Counted from the first letter of the stretch, positions 8,914 through 19,369 are shown. The stretch is 64,000 nucleotides of DNA from Calothrix parasitica NIES-267 (GCF_002368095.1 NZ_AP018227.1:2295757-2359756); one strand, 5' to 3'. Program-made: numbers and translations. Notes: generated by a model not told the origin, from the sequence alone.

Positions 8914-9594
8914 ATGCTTGGATTTCGTCGTTTTGGAAAGGTTCGCGATTTAAGTTCTGTAAGTTATGAAACAAAAATGATTTCTCAGCAGCGACTCAAT
9001 TTAAATAGTTTTAAATTAACAGCTAAATTAACAGCTAAGCTAATGACACCTGTTTTAGCGATGGCTAGTATACTTAGCACGGCTTTACCTAGTAATGCTA
9101 TAAGTAATCCTTTTAGAAGAAATCAAAATGAATACCGCGTATGTGCTGCGCGTCTTTTAAGTGTCGGTATTCCACCAGAAGCAACAAGTAATGCTTGTGC
9201 TGCTGCACTTCGACCAAAAGAAGTATCTGCATGTGTAGGTCAAATTCAGCGGAAAACCCAAATTCCCGCAACGGACTCGCTTTCTTTCTGTGGACAAGCA
9301 CGTCGTCCGAATGATTTAGCTACTTGCGTAGTTGGTATTGGTACTAAAAGTCAGGAAACAGTTAATCCACTTATTTTAAGCTACTGTAGCCGCAGCCTAT
9401 TACCAGTTAAATTTGCTCAATGTGTGGTCGGTTTGCGTTCTGAAATTGATTTTTCACCCACACAAGCAATGGATAACTGTATTAGCGCTAGCGACCGAAT
9501 CAGTAATGTTGTACCTCTATCAAGACCCTCGGTACCCTCTGCTCCTCCCACTGGAGGGTTTAGCCCAACTTTTGAAACTATCCCCGCTCGCTAG
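8914..9594 (+). CDS. Exported protein with repeated Cys motifs
   Basis: A 226-residue protein I cannot name, apparently of a type conserved in cyanobacteria. After a basic N-terminus, a hydrophobic stretch (LMTPVLAMASILSTALPSNAIS, about residues 44-65) ending in a plausible signal-peptidase site suggests export. The mature part has three or four degenerate ~38-residue units, each with a Cys pair and a shared pattern (VCAARLLSVGIPPEA / CAAALRPKEVSACV / CGQARRPNDLATCVVGI / CSRSLLPVKFAQCVVGL). The even Cys count fits disulphide-bonded helical hairpins. The tail is rich in Pro and Ser. Start choice is supported by GGAG eight bases before the ATG at 8914, although this puts an unusually long basic segment ahead of the signal; ATG at 8974 is an alternative. 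Confidence 0.75.
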   Translation: MLGFRRFGKVRDLSSVSYETKMISQQRLNLNSFKLTAKLTAKLMTPVLAMASILSTALPSNAISNPFRRNQNEYRVCAARLLSVGIPPEATSNACAAALRPKEVSACVGQIQRKTQIPATDSLSFCGQARRPNDLATCVVGIGTKSQETVNPLILSYCSRSLLPVKFAQCVVGLRSEIDFSPTQAMDNCISASDRISNVVPLSRPSVPSAPPTGGFSPTFETIPAR

Positions 9595-9599
9595 AGTAG

Positions 9600-9641
9600 G
9601 GTAATTGGTGATGGGTAATTGGTGATGGGTAATGTTAATGT
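9600..9641. repeat. Short tandem repeat (TAATTGGTGATGGG)
   Basis: Two to three copies of a TAATTGGTGATGGG-like unit directly after the stop of the Cys-repeat protein. Typical short tandemly repeated sequence of filamentous cyanobacteria. Confidence 0.6.
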
Positions 9642-9803
9642 TAATTAACAATGCCCAATTCCCAATCCCCAATTAAAAAACAGGTCGGGTTTGCACCGCA
9701 AATAAACCCAACCAATAAAATTATTTAATTTTATTTTTAGACGTATTTTGTTAGAATCAAAAAATTGGCATAATCGGTAGTCGTTTTTACGACTGCTGAT
9801 TTA

Positions 9804-11110
<1,307 letters not shown>

Positions 11111-11217
11111 TAGTTAGGAGTAGTAAGTATTAAGTAGTAAGTAGTAAGTAGCAAGTGAATTAGCATCGCTATTTGAAAAAGATTACCCATTACCCATTAC
11201 CCATTACCTATTACCTT
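11111..11217. repeat. Two short tandem repeat arrays
   Basis: A TAGTAAG/TAGCAAG array (about 11111-11156) is followed by TTACCCA units (about 11182-11217). The second array runs into the end of the EamA-type gene: its stop codon (11204-11206) and last codons (GNR) are written in repeat sequence. Confidence 0.7.
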
Positions 11218-13105
11218 TTACTCGCTGTTGCTGTAGTTTCTCGATGCTGAAGGCTGCTGCTCCGAAGGTAACTAGTAGAACTCCGATAATTTGTGTGATT
11301 GGTAAAGTCTCTTGAATTATTATTCCGGCGAAAATTACTGTTAAAGCTGGAACGGTAGAACTGATTAGTCCCGCTCTTGTTGCTCCTAGTTTGCGAATAC
11401 CAAAGTTATTTAGCAGGTAACCACAAAGGGTTAGTACTCCCAAAATGAAGGTGCTTAATATCAGTTCTAAAAAGTTGGTTGAGTTTAAGACCAAACTCCA
11501 ACCTGAAGATGGCAAGAATATGATGATGAAGCACAAGCCAATGAAGCACAAAAATAGCATTGTGGCAAAGTTAATCAAGGTAAAAGAAACTGGATGCAGT
11601 CTTGAGGCGCAAATACGGGTTAATATCACGTAGAATGCAAAACTTATTCCAGCGAAAATTCCTGTAGCACTTCCGAGTGAAACATTACCCGGACCGCTGG
11701 AGCTACCCCCTAATACCAAAACTATTCCTAAAACAATCATCGCGTAAGCGAAAGCGCGAAATTTGCTCGGAACATCCCGAAACAGAAGCCATGACAGTAT
11801 TCCACTCGCAATCGGATATACAAACAATAAGGCGATCGCCATTCCGGTGACAAGTTGACCGATAGACAAGTAGAGCATCACTTGGGATAAAAATAAAAAG
11901 CCCCCACTGATAACTGATAGCATCAGTACCCTCCTGTTTGTAAGGGCTGTAGGATTTGAGTTGCTTTTGATTGAATCTATTAAATTTTGTAAATCGCTCC
12001 AAACTCTGGGGTGTAAGATGGGTGCCAAAACCAACATCATAGGCACAACTACCAACATTCTCAGCATTAAAACAAATAGGCAATTCCCTAAAGTTGGGGA
12101 TATTAATTGATCTAAATCAAAGACACCAAATACCTGGGAATTTGGCTGAAATATTGCTTTAATTGCAACGTTGTAAATAGATGTGGCTACAGCAGAAAGT
12201 ACAATTAGCAATAATCCCTGGGGACGCTGCTTAAATACCTCTATTTGCTGAGCAATTGGTGGTTGTGGTGTGGTGGGTTGTCTGACGACTTCTGGAACAG
12301 TTTGAGGGGATGTTTCTGGTAAAGAAACATTAGCTCCTCTGACAGTAGAGGTTGCTGTGGTGGTATCTTCTGCTGGACGAATTACTCGGGGGAATTCTTC
12401 CAATAAGTTTGATGAAGGTGTCTGTTGTTGTGGGGTTTCTTCTTCAATTCTGGGAGAATCTTCTATATAATCAACTTCTTCAATGTAATCAACCTCTTCT
12501 AACTGTTCGTCTATTGGAAGCTGGGTTTGAATATTTTCTCTGGAAGTATCTTGTAATTCTTGCTTGAGACGATTTACCAGTTCGACTAAAATAGCTTCCC
12601 CTTGTTCTTGTTGCAATGACATTCGAGATAATTGCTGGGAAAGGCTACTTTGATAATCTTCTAAATCTTGTTGTAGGGTGTTAAAAGCGTTATTAAAAGC
12701 ATTACTGAGAGATTCAGATTCTTGATTTTGAGTTTGGGTGTATGTTCCAGATTGAAGAGTTGTGTTGACCGTAGGTTGTTGATTTACTAATCTTTCAAGT
12801 GAAGTTTGCAACTGTACGGAAATATGATTTCCTAAAACTTGCGCTAGCTGACGCATCAACACTTGCAACTCATCAATTTGTCTTCCTCCTTGTAATTGCT
12901 CCTTTTCCTCTTGCAGACGCTTAATATCGTCAGCCAAGCGGATTTTTTCACCCTGTAGGCGCTTGACATCATCCTGCAATGATTTGAGCAAATTCCGCTG
13001 GATAATTTGTAATTCCTCAGTGACAGCCCGTAAGGCAGATTCGGCTGAACCGTATGGCTCGCCTGCTCTACGTGACTTTTCTGGTCCGTTATCAAATCGT
13101 CCCAT
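11204..13105 (-). CDS. EamA/DMT-family transporter with coiled-coil N-terminus
   Basis: A 633-residue membrane protein. Residues about 25-180 are predicted coiled coil by eye (heptads in LLKSLQDDVKRLQGEKIRL and later Gln-rich segments). An acidic, Pro/Thr-rich linker follows (about 195-290). The C-terminal half (about 295-625) has ten hydrophobic segments in two five-helix halves, as in EamA (drug/metabolite transporter) proteins. Typical EamA proteins are ~300 residues, so the N-terminal half is an extra cytosolic domain, probably for self-association or partner binding. The substrate is unknown. The start ATG at 13105 is the only good one. The final codons come from a tandem repeat. Confidence 0.85.
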   Translation of the reverse strand: MGRFDNGPEKSRRAGEPYGSAESALRAVTEELQIIQRNLLKSLQDDVKRLQGEKIRLADDIKRLQEEKEQLQGGRQIDELQVLMRQLAQVLGNHISVQLQTSLERLVNQQPTVNTTLQSGTYTQTQNQESESLSNAFNNAFNTLQQDLEDYQSSLSQQLSRMSLQQEQGEAILVELVNRLKQELQDTSRENIQTQLPIDEQLEEVDYIEEVDYIEDSPRIEEETPQQQTPSSNLLEEFPRVIRPAEDTTTATSTVRGANVSLPETSPQTVPEVVRQPTTPQPPIAQQIEVFKQRPQGLLLIVLSAVATSIYNVAIKAIFQPNSQVFGVFDLDQLISPTLGNCLFVLMLRMLVVVPMMLVLAPILHPRVWSDLQNLIDSIKSNSNPTALTNRRVLMLSVISGGFLFLSQVMLYLSIGQLVTGMAIALLFVYPIASGILSWLLFRDVPSKFRAFAYAMIVLGIVLVLGGSSSGPGNVSLGSATGIFAGISFAFYVILTRICASRLHPVSFTLINFATMLFLCFIGLCFIIIFLPSSGWSLVLNSTNFLELILSTFILGVLTLCGYLLNNFGIRKLGATRAGLISSTVPALTVIFAGIIIQETLPITQIIGVLLVTFGAAAFSIEKLQQQRVKGNR

Positions 13106-13845
13106 TAATCCTTATCCTCTGCCCCTTATTTGACCATCTTCGTGGCTTGCTATTGACCTATTTGGCGCTAAGATTATTACTAGTATTCTTGTATTGTCTC
13201 AGTAATCGTTGTTTTTATCTAAATCAATTAATATAAAGTAGTATGGGAGCTTCTTAAAAAAATATCATCAATAAATGAATTTATAAAATTTATTTTGCTA
13301 TTCAAGGGTATTATTTTTATCATCATGAAACAACCTGATGCAGTTGGTACTAAGTGCTTTTATATCTGGTGATTAGCCATAAAATAGGTGCTAATTACAT
13401 AGGTAATTATGTATTTTTTATATCATGAACTATCATTATTAACTGTCATTTTACCTATAGATGTGCATTGAAAAAATAAACAAATAGATATTCTAATACA
13501 AGTTATTAGTTTTGGTTAAAAATATTTGGCAACAATTAATATACGGTTTTTCTGGATATAGGTTGACTTAATTTCATACTTTAAATATTACCTTCATACT
13601 TAATTAAACGCACTGAAATTCATGATACATCTTACACTCAGAATCACAAAAATCCGCATTAAAATTAACGATTATGCAAGAACAATAGCAACTCCCTCGA
13701 TAGTTAACTACTTAGGTGTTGCCATTATAAAGATAGTCCAGAAGCTATTTTTTTTAACAGCTACTGTGGAATAAACCCAAATAATAGTGTATTATCTTTT
13801 GTCATCCTGCAATAGGAATAAAAAATAGAGGATAAATATAAAGTT
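13106..13845. other. 740-bp intergenic stretch
   Basis: No convincing gene, RNA or repeat. One 50-codon frame (13622-13774) lacks a Shine-Dalgarno and recognisable features, so it is left uncalled. Confidence 0.45.
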
Positions 13846-14106
13846 TTGCAATCCCCCGACGAGCATTTTGAAAAATTAGAAGCGATTTTAAAAAAACATG
13901 CTGAAGCTCTAGAAGCTGAAGTCCGCGCTCTACAGCAAGAAGATGAAACAGCAAAATGGAGTTTAGCTTGGAAGCGAATTTATAATTGGCGATTTTCAAA
14001 AGCTTTTGCACGTCAGAAGATTTTTCGTAACTGGGGTGCTGATGCTGCTGGGTGGGGATTATTCCCAGAAATGTTTTATCCGAATCGCGGAAATCAGGAA
14101 GGTTGA
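13846..14106 (+). CDS. Small conserved-looking protein, TTG start
   Basis: An 86-residue protein not recognised. Residues 5-40 form a charged, heptad-like helix (EHFEKLEAILKKHAEALEAE), followed by a Trp/aromatic-rich basic part (WSLAWKRIYNWRFSKAFARQ) and a Gly/Pro tail (GWGLFPEMFYPNR). Composition is unlike random translation of this AT-rich DNA, which is the main reason to call it. The start is a TTG at 13846 with GAGGAT about 13 bases upstream, rather far for a Shine-Dalgarno, so the true start could differ. Neighbours give no clue. Confidence 0.55.
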   Translation: MQSPDEHFEKLEAILKKHAEALEAEVRALQQEDETAKWSLAWKRIYNWRFSKAFARQKIFRNWGADAAGWGLFPEMFYPNRGNQEG

Positions 14107-14199
14107 TGGAGAGATTGGTTGGTTTAGTGATGAATAGAAGCGAACAACTTTCTCCCCTGCTTATTCAATAAGTAATCTTCTACCGGGAAGACAATAATC

Positions 14200-14532
14200 T
14201 TATATTTTTCTTATAGTATAATCCTTACAATTAAAGGCTTCCTCACTTAAAGCTACAGTTGGCTGTACTGCACAAGGAAGTTGTTGATTATTGTCAAAAA
14301 ATCGACATTTATAGCAAGGCACAGAAGATAAACGTTTAAGAGTAACAGCTTGGTTGTATAATTCTTTGCGATGGTTAACTTGTTTAAAAAATAGAAAAGC
14401 TAAAGTAATTACAAAAGCCACAGGAAGTACCGCTAGACCAATTTGGACGGGTGTAATTTCTCTTGAAGATGGGATATTAGGTGATACTTCGCTGATACTT
14501 TTCTGATTTGAACTTTCTGTTTCAGTTGCCAT
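14200..14532 (-). CDS. Single-pass membrane protein with Cys-rich C-terminus
   Basis: A protein of about 110 residues (121 if translation starts at 14565). A polar N-terminus precedes one membrane segment (IGLAVLPVAFVITLAFLFF), then a basic stretch and a C-terminal domain with four cysteines (VPCYKCRFF ... LPCAVQ ... FNCKDY). The Cys spacing suggests a small zinc- or cluster-binding or disulphide domain. Function unknown. The ATG at 14532 (MATETESS) seems likelier than the upstream ATG because it gives the usual short polar lead; neither has a good Shine-Dalgarno. Confidence 0.7.
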   Translation of the reverse strand: MATETESSNQKSISEVSPNIPSSREITPVQIGLAVLPVAFVITLAFLFFKQVNHRKELYNQAVTLKRLSSVPCYKCRFFDNNQQLPCAVQPTVALSEEAFNCKDYTIRKI

Positions 14533-14565
14533 TTTGACTTTAAATGATTGCAATTGCGAATGCAT

Positions 14566-14870
14566 CTGATAAAATATTAATTAAATTATCTCTGAATAAA
14601 ATTTATTTTTTAATGTTTTTTAAAATTTTTTATTTTATTAACATTATATTAACTGTATCATCGAAAAAAAACAGAATCAGTATAAATTTGAATAATTTTA
14701 AGTATTTATTTAGAAGTTAATTCTAAGAGATGATTGATAAATATGATAAGAGTGAATATTTAATTTTTGATGCTATTAGCTGTTACTTGTTATCTTCTAT
14801 ACAGCTACTCAATTAAGATAACAAGTACTGCTACAGTTGAATTAATCTAAAAAAAATTGCGGTATATTTA
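14566..14870. other. AT-rich intergenic stretch
   Basis: About 300 bases of AT-rich sequence; no gene, hairpin or repeat that I can support. Confidence 0.45.
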
Positions 14871-15683
14871 TTAATCCACAACTGAAACCCTTGAAGGATA
14901 AACGGTATCAGCAATTAATACTGGTCTTTCTTTGTACTTTAATTCCATTTCTTTCTTCAAAGCAGAAGTCCAAGTTAATTTATAGTTTTTTTCCAATTCA
15001 GCAAGTCGAAATGGACGCACTACACCTGTTACAGCAACTGTTTGTCCGCTGTTTACAGCCATTGCAGGAGTAGGATTTAAAACTAATAAATCTTGTTGAC
15101 CAAGTAGATTATCTTCGTCCAAGGTGAACATTTTCGGATTTTTAATATTTTCTATTTCTCCGGTCAATGCTAACGTCCGATTGTAGTATTTTGTAGGATT
15201 ATCTGCAATATCGTTTACTTCTGGTGCTAAAGCGATATGTTGAGCAACGATAGCAGTTCCATCCTTAAAATCTTGATAAACTTTATCTTGTAATCTTAAA
15301 TTAAATTCCTTTTCAAGTTTGGGTATATCTAATTTACGAACCGTACCCGTTACCTGCACTTCTGTATCTTTATTGTTTGGAAGCTCAAAGATTTTCCCAG
15401 ATGCATTAATAATAACAACTGGCTGACTTTGAATAAGAAACCTTCTTTTTTTGACAGCGAAGGAAGTAGAACCGAGTTTTTCAATGTGTTTGCTTCTAAT
15501 AGTGACAAACTTACCAACCAAATCTTCTTTTTCTCTAGATATTTCGGATACTGACATCAATCCTGGAGTCGCAGCAGGTTTTCGATTGAATATAAAGTAA
15601 AGACCAAACAAAAATCCAAAAAAAGCAATAGTGAAAATTATTTTTGGACTCCAATGAAAGCGATTTTGTGTTTGATTAGTCAT
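14871..15683 (-). CDS. Membrane-anchored two-repeat OB-like protein
   Basis: A 270-residue protein with an N-terminal membrane anchor (IIFTIAFFGFLFGLYFIF) and two similar domains. Each domain runs from 'VGKFVTIRS/YYNRTLALTGEI' through a Phe-x-Leu/Val core, a strand such as VVIINASG or LLVLNPTP, to 'EVQVTGTVRK/TVAVTGVVRPF' and 'LEKEFNL/LEKNYKL'. The pattern (V-T-G-x-V strands) suggests OB-fold-like domains on the outer side of the membrane. It is a paralogue of the lipoprotein at 15783-16565, about 100 bases upstream on the same strand. Function unknown; a role in the cell envelope is inference. Confidence 0.75.
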   Translation of the reverse strand: MTNQTQNRFHWSPKIIFTIAFFGFLFGLYFIFNRKPAATPGLMSVSEISREKEDLVGKFVTIRSKHIEKLGSTSFAVKKRRFLIQSQPVVIINASGKIFELPNNKDTEVQVTGTVRKLDIPKLEKEFNLRLQDKVYQDFKDGTAIVAQHIALAPEVNDIADNPTKYYNRTLALTGEIENIKNPKMFTLDEDNLLGQQDLLVLNPTPAMAVNSGQTVAVTGVVRPFRLAELEKNYKLTWTSALKKEMELKYKERPVLIADTVYPSRVSVVD

Positions 15684-15782
15684 TTTGTTAGGGAAGGTAT
15701 TTGATAGAAGTAAATAAAATAAAAACAGTTAAAAGGCTGAGATAAAAAGCATCCCAGCCGAAGTAAAAAAAACTAAATAAAT

Positions 15783-16565
15783 TTAATCCGAAATTGCAGA
15801 AGGATAAACACTATCAGCAACAAACACAGGTTTAGTACTGTAATCTGCTTCTAACTTCTCTTTAAGTTTTAAATCCCAACCTAAATCGTATTCTTTTTCA
15901 AATTCTGCTAATACAAAAGGACGAAGCACTCCAGTAACTGCTACCACTTCATCATCTTTAACGGGTACTTTGGGTCTAGGATTAAGGACTAACAAATCAG
16001 TCGCACCGAATAACTTCTCTTCGTCTAAAGTGAAGGTATTAGCATCCTGAATATCTTCAACTTCACCCACTACTGCAAGTCGCTGATTATAATATTTTTC
16101 AGGATTTTTAGTAATATCACCGGGGTCTGGTGATAATGCAATAGATTGAGCAATAATTGCAGGTTTGTTTTCGTATTCTAGATAGTACTGCTTGTCCAAC
16201 TTCAAATTGTATTCGCGTTCTACGTCTGCAACTACTAAATTACGAACAACTCCTGTTACCTGAATTTCAATATCATCATCAGCAGGTAAAGTAAAAGGTT
16301 CACCCGAAGCATTTACAACCAAAATAGATTCGTTACCAAAGAATTTTTCATCACTTACAGTAAACGAAGCGGGGCCGACTTTCTCTTTAGGTTCGCTTCT
16401 TACAGTCACCGTTTTACCGGCTAATGCATCAGCATTGTTTGCAACTTCTTTAGTTGTAACGTTTCCCGCTCCAGGAACATTTGCTTCATCATTGCTGCAA
16501 GCGGGAAGCACAAAAGCTAATATAGCTAATAGAATCGCACCCTGAAATTTCCAAAATTTATTCAT
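15783..16565 (-). CDS. Lipoprotein, paralogue of the neighbouring anchored protein
   Basis: A 260-residue predicted lipoprotein: MNKFWKFQGAILLAILAFVL then a lipobox LPAC with lipidated Cys23. The mature part holds two OB-like repeats as in 14871-15683 (KTVTVRSEP ... ESILVVNASG ... DIEIQVTGVVRNL; QRLAVVGEVED ... DLLVLNPRP ... VVAVTGVLRPF). An ATG 20 codons further upstream (16625) is in frame, but it would bury the signal peptide, so the ATG at 16565 is preferred. The pair looks like a tandem duplication in which one member kept a lipobox and the other a membrane helix. Confidence 0.8.
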   Translation of the reverse strand: MNKFWKFQGAILLAILAFVLPACSNDEANVPGAGNVTTKEVANNADALAGKTVTVRSEPKEKVGPASFTVSDEKFFGNESILVVNASGEPFTLPADDDIEIQVTGVVRNLVVADVEREYNLKLDKQYYLEYENKPAIIAQSIALSPDPGDITKNPEKYYNQRLAVVGEVEDIQDANTFTLDEEKLFGATDLLVLNPRPKVPVKDDEVVAVTGVLRPFVLAEFEKEYDLGWDLKLKEKLEADYSTKPVFVADSVYPSAISD

Positions 16566-16669
16566 AAATCTACTCTTACTTTTACTGAGATAAAATCTAT
16601 TTTTTTCGTGACTAATTTGTCTCATTCTCTTCGTTATTTTTTTGCAACTAATTACCTAACTTTCAAAAA

Positions 16670-17299
16670 TTAGTTCAAAAACACTTGTCCGTCTTCCTGA
16701 ATTCTTAAAACACCTTGGTTGTTATCAAACTTTGTTTTTTCATCCAAAGTAATTGTTAACATACCTTTTTCTTCAGAAGACATTGGCATTACTCGTAACA
16801 GTCCTTTATCTTCTCTTATCATAGTGATGGTTACAGGTGTAGGAACATCTTGTAGAGTTACTTCTTCTCCACCTTCTAAATATCGAACTTGAGTATGTGT
16901 AATAGCTTGATAGGAAATGCGAGTATTGGTATCGTTTTTTAATACTACGCTGACTTTACCCATCATTGGCTTGATAGTCGCGATAGCGTTAGCACGATTT
17001 TCTGGTATGGGAGGCTGTATAGGCTTTACAGAGGTATCCGGAGATATTATATTGATAGACTGGTCTACAGCTTGTCCGGTTTTCTTCCAGCGTTCGGTAG
17101 CAGCATTAGGAGTGCATCCTGCTGGTACTAAAATTTTATTATTATAAGGCTCTTCGTAGTAAATCTGAGGACAAGGATTACGTTTAGGATTAGGACGTTT
17201 AGGAACTGCAAATGCAGCTAAGGGAAGAAATGGAATTACAATTGCAACACTGCTCAAAATTCTTTTCAATACTTTATTATTTATTTTATTTTTAGGCAT
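16670..17299 (-). CDS. Exported protein of unknown function
   Basis: A 209-residue protein with a signal peptide (VLKRILSSVAIVIPFLPLAAFAV, cleavage near AFA). Mature features: a Pro-rich start with two Cys (NPCPQIYYEE ... AGCTPNAATERWKKTGQ), then a beta-rich C-terminus (KVSVVLKNDTNTRISYQAIT ... GMLTITLDEKTKF ... GVLRIQEDGQVFLN). Probably periplasmic. The start has GAGGT about six bases upstream. It is co-directional with and upstream of the two OB-like paralogues, so the three may form one envelope-related transcription unit. No function assigned. Confidence 0.72.
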   Translation of the reverse strand: MPKNKINNKVLKRILSSVAIVIPFLPLAAFAVPKRPNPKRNPCPQIYYEEPYNNKILVPAGCTPNAATERWKKTGQAVDQSINIISPDTSVKPIQPPIPENRANAIATIKPMMGKVSVVLKNDTNTRISYQAITHTQVRYLEGGEEVTLQDVPTPVTITMIREDKGLLRVMPMSSEEKGMLTITLDEKTKFDNNQGVLRIQEDGQVFLN

Positions 17300-17638
17300 A
17301 AATACCTCTTTAAGGCTCCATTAATTAGTTAATTTAGTAGATGTAGGCAAATAGCTATTTTTCATATTCGTGAATAGATAAAAAATAATCTGTTAAGCCT
17401 AAAATAAAAGCAAAGTTTGAATTAGTTCAAAAAATAGCTTTTGAATTCATAGTATAAATTTAGATTTTTTTGATGATAAAATCTTCTAGCTGAGGCAAGA
17501 GTTATTATTATGATTACAATCTATCTTTAGAAAGAATGGTAAATATCTTGAGAAAGAGTAAAAATATTTTTTATTTTTTTATTTCAACAAATTTTTTCAC
17601 CAACAAATATAGCGAAAAAATGCAACTAAGATATTTGA
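17300..17638. other. AT-rich intergenic stretch
   Basis: Contains no gene that I can support; a frame at 17536-17739 runs antisense into the ZIP-like gene and is not credible. Confidence 0.45.
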
Positions 17639-18397
17639 TTATAAAGCTAAAAGTAAAGCACTATAAATCACTGCACCTAATCCAAAAGCCCAAAAACGAC
17701 TTTCTCTTTCTTCAGGGAGTTCTTCTTTCAAAACGTTAAGAACTATTCCTCCTGCTATAAAAGCAAAAAGCACAGCTATTGCTGCTTCTCCAATTTGAGT
17801 ACCGCTACCAATTACCCATCCAACAATAATTGCTGCTGCTAATATCCAGCGTCCGATACGGTCATAAACATGCTTATGGTTTTCTCGTAATCCGAAGTCG
17901 TTGACAATAAAATGTAGTCCCATAGCTAAACTATACAAGAATAAGTTTTCCATATCTGGCTCTTCTCGATGCATTAATAGATAGCCAATCAAAGCATTGT
18001 AGATAGCAAAAGAAGCAATATGTATCCAAAATATTCCTTGGGCTGTAATGTTTCCTTTTCCAGATTTTTCTTGGCTTTCACGAGATTCGATAGCCATTTT
18101 TTCTAAACCATAAAATACAGTTAATCCTAACAATGCTAATAAGTAGACGTGGTGTTCTAGATAAGAAAGAAAACCGTTTTCTGCTTCTTCTAAAACTACT
18201 TGATGTTCGCTTAATTCCGGTAGAATATGTACAAAAACGTAAGCAACCGAAACTCCACCCGCACCACTTAACCATCGACTGCGAGGAACTTGTACAAAGC
18301 GCAGTAGACCGCTAAATAAGTGAATTAGTGCTAAACCAATGGCGATAGCTGCGGTTGAAATAAAATTAAAAGATATGGGCGATAGTGATGCATTCAT
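17639..18397 (-). CDS. ZIP-like integral membrane protein
   Basis: A 252-residue polytopic protein with about seven or eight hydrophobic segments, resembling the ZIP metal transporter fold. Motifs that could bind metal are VFVHILPELSEHQ early on, ASFAIYNALIGYLL, and AMGLHFIVNDFGLRENHKH in the middle, with His and acidic residues in membrane helices. The position of H-x-x-x-D fits divergent ZIP-like proteins, but the canonical HSxxDG motif is not present, so the metal is unknown and transport is unproven. A TTG directly ahead of the ATG extends the frame by one codon; I use the ATG at 18397. Confidence 0.7.
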   Translation of the reverse strand: MNASLSPISFNFISTAAIAIGLALIHLFSGLLRFVQVPRSRWLSGAGGVSVAYVFVHILPELSEHQVVLEEAENGFLSYLEHHVYLLALLGLTVFYGLEKMAIESRESQEKSGKGNITAQGIFWIHIASFAIYNALIGYLLMHREEPDMENLFLYSLAMGLHFIVNDFGLRENHKHVYDRIGRWILAAAIIVGWVIGSGTQIGEAAIAVLFAFIAGGIVLNVLKEELPEERESRFWAFGLGAVIYSALLLAL

Positions 18398-18776
18398 CAA
18401 TTTATTATTAAGTTTGATTAATATTGTTTCAGCTAGGATTTATCCCTCGTGGAAAAAGCTAAGGATTTGGGGAAATAGGGGATAAAAGGCAAAATAATAA
18501 ATTACATAGATAATTCTTGAGCATCTGGAAGGCAATGAGTAAACTATCAGATTTTACTCTAAATTAACTGCAAAATTAACTGTAATTTTCATATTTTCAA
18601 AACCATTACTACACGACCATATTTGATTGATGTGAGAAAATTGATAGAATCATAAAATTTTACAAATACAACCTATCTTCAGAATGAAATAAGGTTACAT
18701 CTTAAGTATTAATTAGAATCAGCAAAATAATATTAGGACTTAGGCAACCGGCACGTTTTTTTGTAGCACCACCCCA
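18398..18776. other. Intergenic stretch
   Basis: No gene or RNA is visible; AT-rich. Confidence 0.4.
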
Positions 18777-18870
18777 GTACCGCTTCGCGGAAGTAAGAAG
18801 TAAAAAGTAAGAAGTAGCGGAAATTGCGGTCTTGGGGGAAACCCCCAAGAGCAAATTTCCAAGACAAAAA
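18777..18870. repeat. Repeat-derived segment with GGGGGAAACCCCC hairpin
   Basis: Contains a TAAGAAGTA short repeat and a perfect hairpin CTTGGGGGAAACCCCCAAG (18831-18849). Neighbouring words (GCGGTCTTGG, GAGCAAATTTCCAAGAC) are related to repeats at 7855-7975 and 55814. Confidence 0.5.
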
Positions 18871-18937
18871 GTTTGATATCTGGGGCTTTTCAGCCATTTT
18901 TAATGGTTGCCTTATTTAAGCCGTGTTGTACTAGTGT

Positions 18938-18959
18938 TGTGACAATTGCGACTATTCCT
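18938..18959. repeat. Solo end of the MITE-like repeat
   Basis: Its reverse complement differs at two of 22 positions from the left end of the element at 22014-22287 (shared core CGCAATTGTCACA). No partner end is seen nearby, so this is a solo or decayed copy. Confidence 0.45.
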
Positions 18960-19203
18960 GAATAGAGTGAAACTAGTTTTATCTAAATCCACAAATTCAG
19001 GAATGGTGACAAAGCTATGACTATTTTGCTCTGGGTAAGTCTTATAAGAACCGCTATAGATAAAATTTTTGAAAAAGTATTGAGAAATTAGAATCTCTTT
19101 GACCATTCATAGCTCCCTCAGAAAAAAGGGGGGTTTATTTTGAAAACCTAAATCTACTGATTAATAATTACTTGGGAGCATCCCAAATGTGTAAAAATAT
19201 CAT

Positions 19204-19327
19204 TTGTCATTGCGAGTGGAACGAAGTGGAACGACGCATTCACCCGAAGGGTGTGGCTCATCGCAAGACTTTGAGATTGCTTCACTTCGTATGTCCTATC
19301 GGACACGCTCCGCTAACGCAATGACAA
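19204..19327. repeat. Palindromic repeat with TTGTCATTGCG ends, copy 1
   Basis: Starts TTGTCATTGCG and ends in its exact reverse complement CGCAATGACAA; internal short palindromes (TCACCCGAAGGGTG-like; GTCCTATCGGAC). A second element with the same ends lies at 49238-49329. It sits between two copies of the GGGAGCATCCC repeat (19170-19182 and 19354-19366), so it looks inserted in, or built from, a nested repeat. No transposase frame inside: a non-autonomous element. Confidence 0.7.
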
Positions 19328-19369
19328 TCACAATCTTAATTTTGCAAAATCGGGATGCTCCCAATTACT

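Noticed and set aside
13622-13774. 50-codon frame ahead of the small protein gene
   Set aside because: ATG without Shine-Dalgarno, no recognisable motif; likely chance in AT-rich DNA.
18912-19106. 64-codon minus-strand frame
   Set aside because: It runs through the solo MITE-like end and has no ribosome site; its last residues only mirror the repeat.
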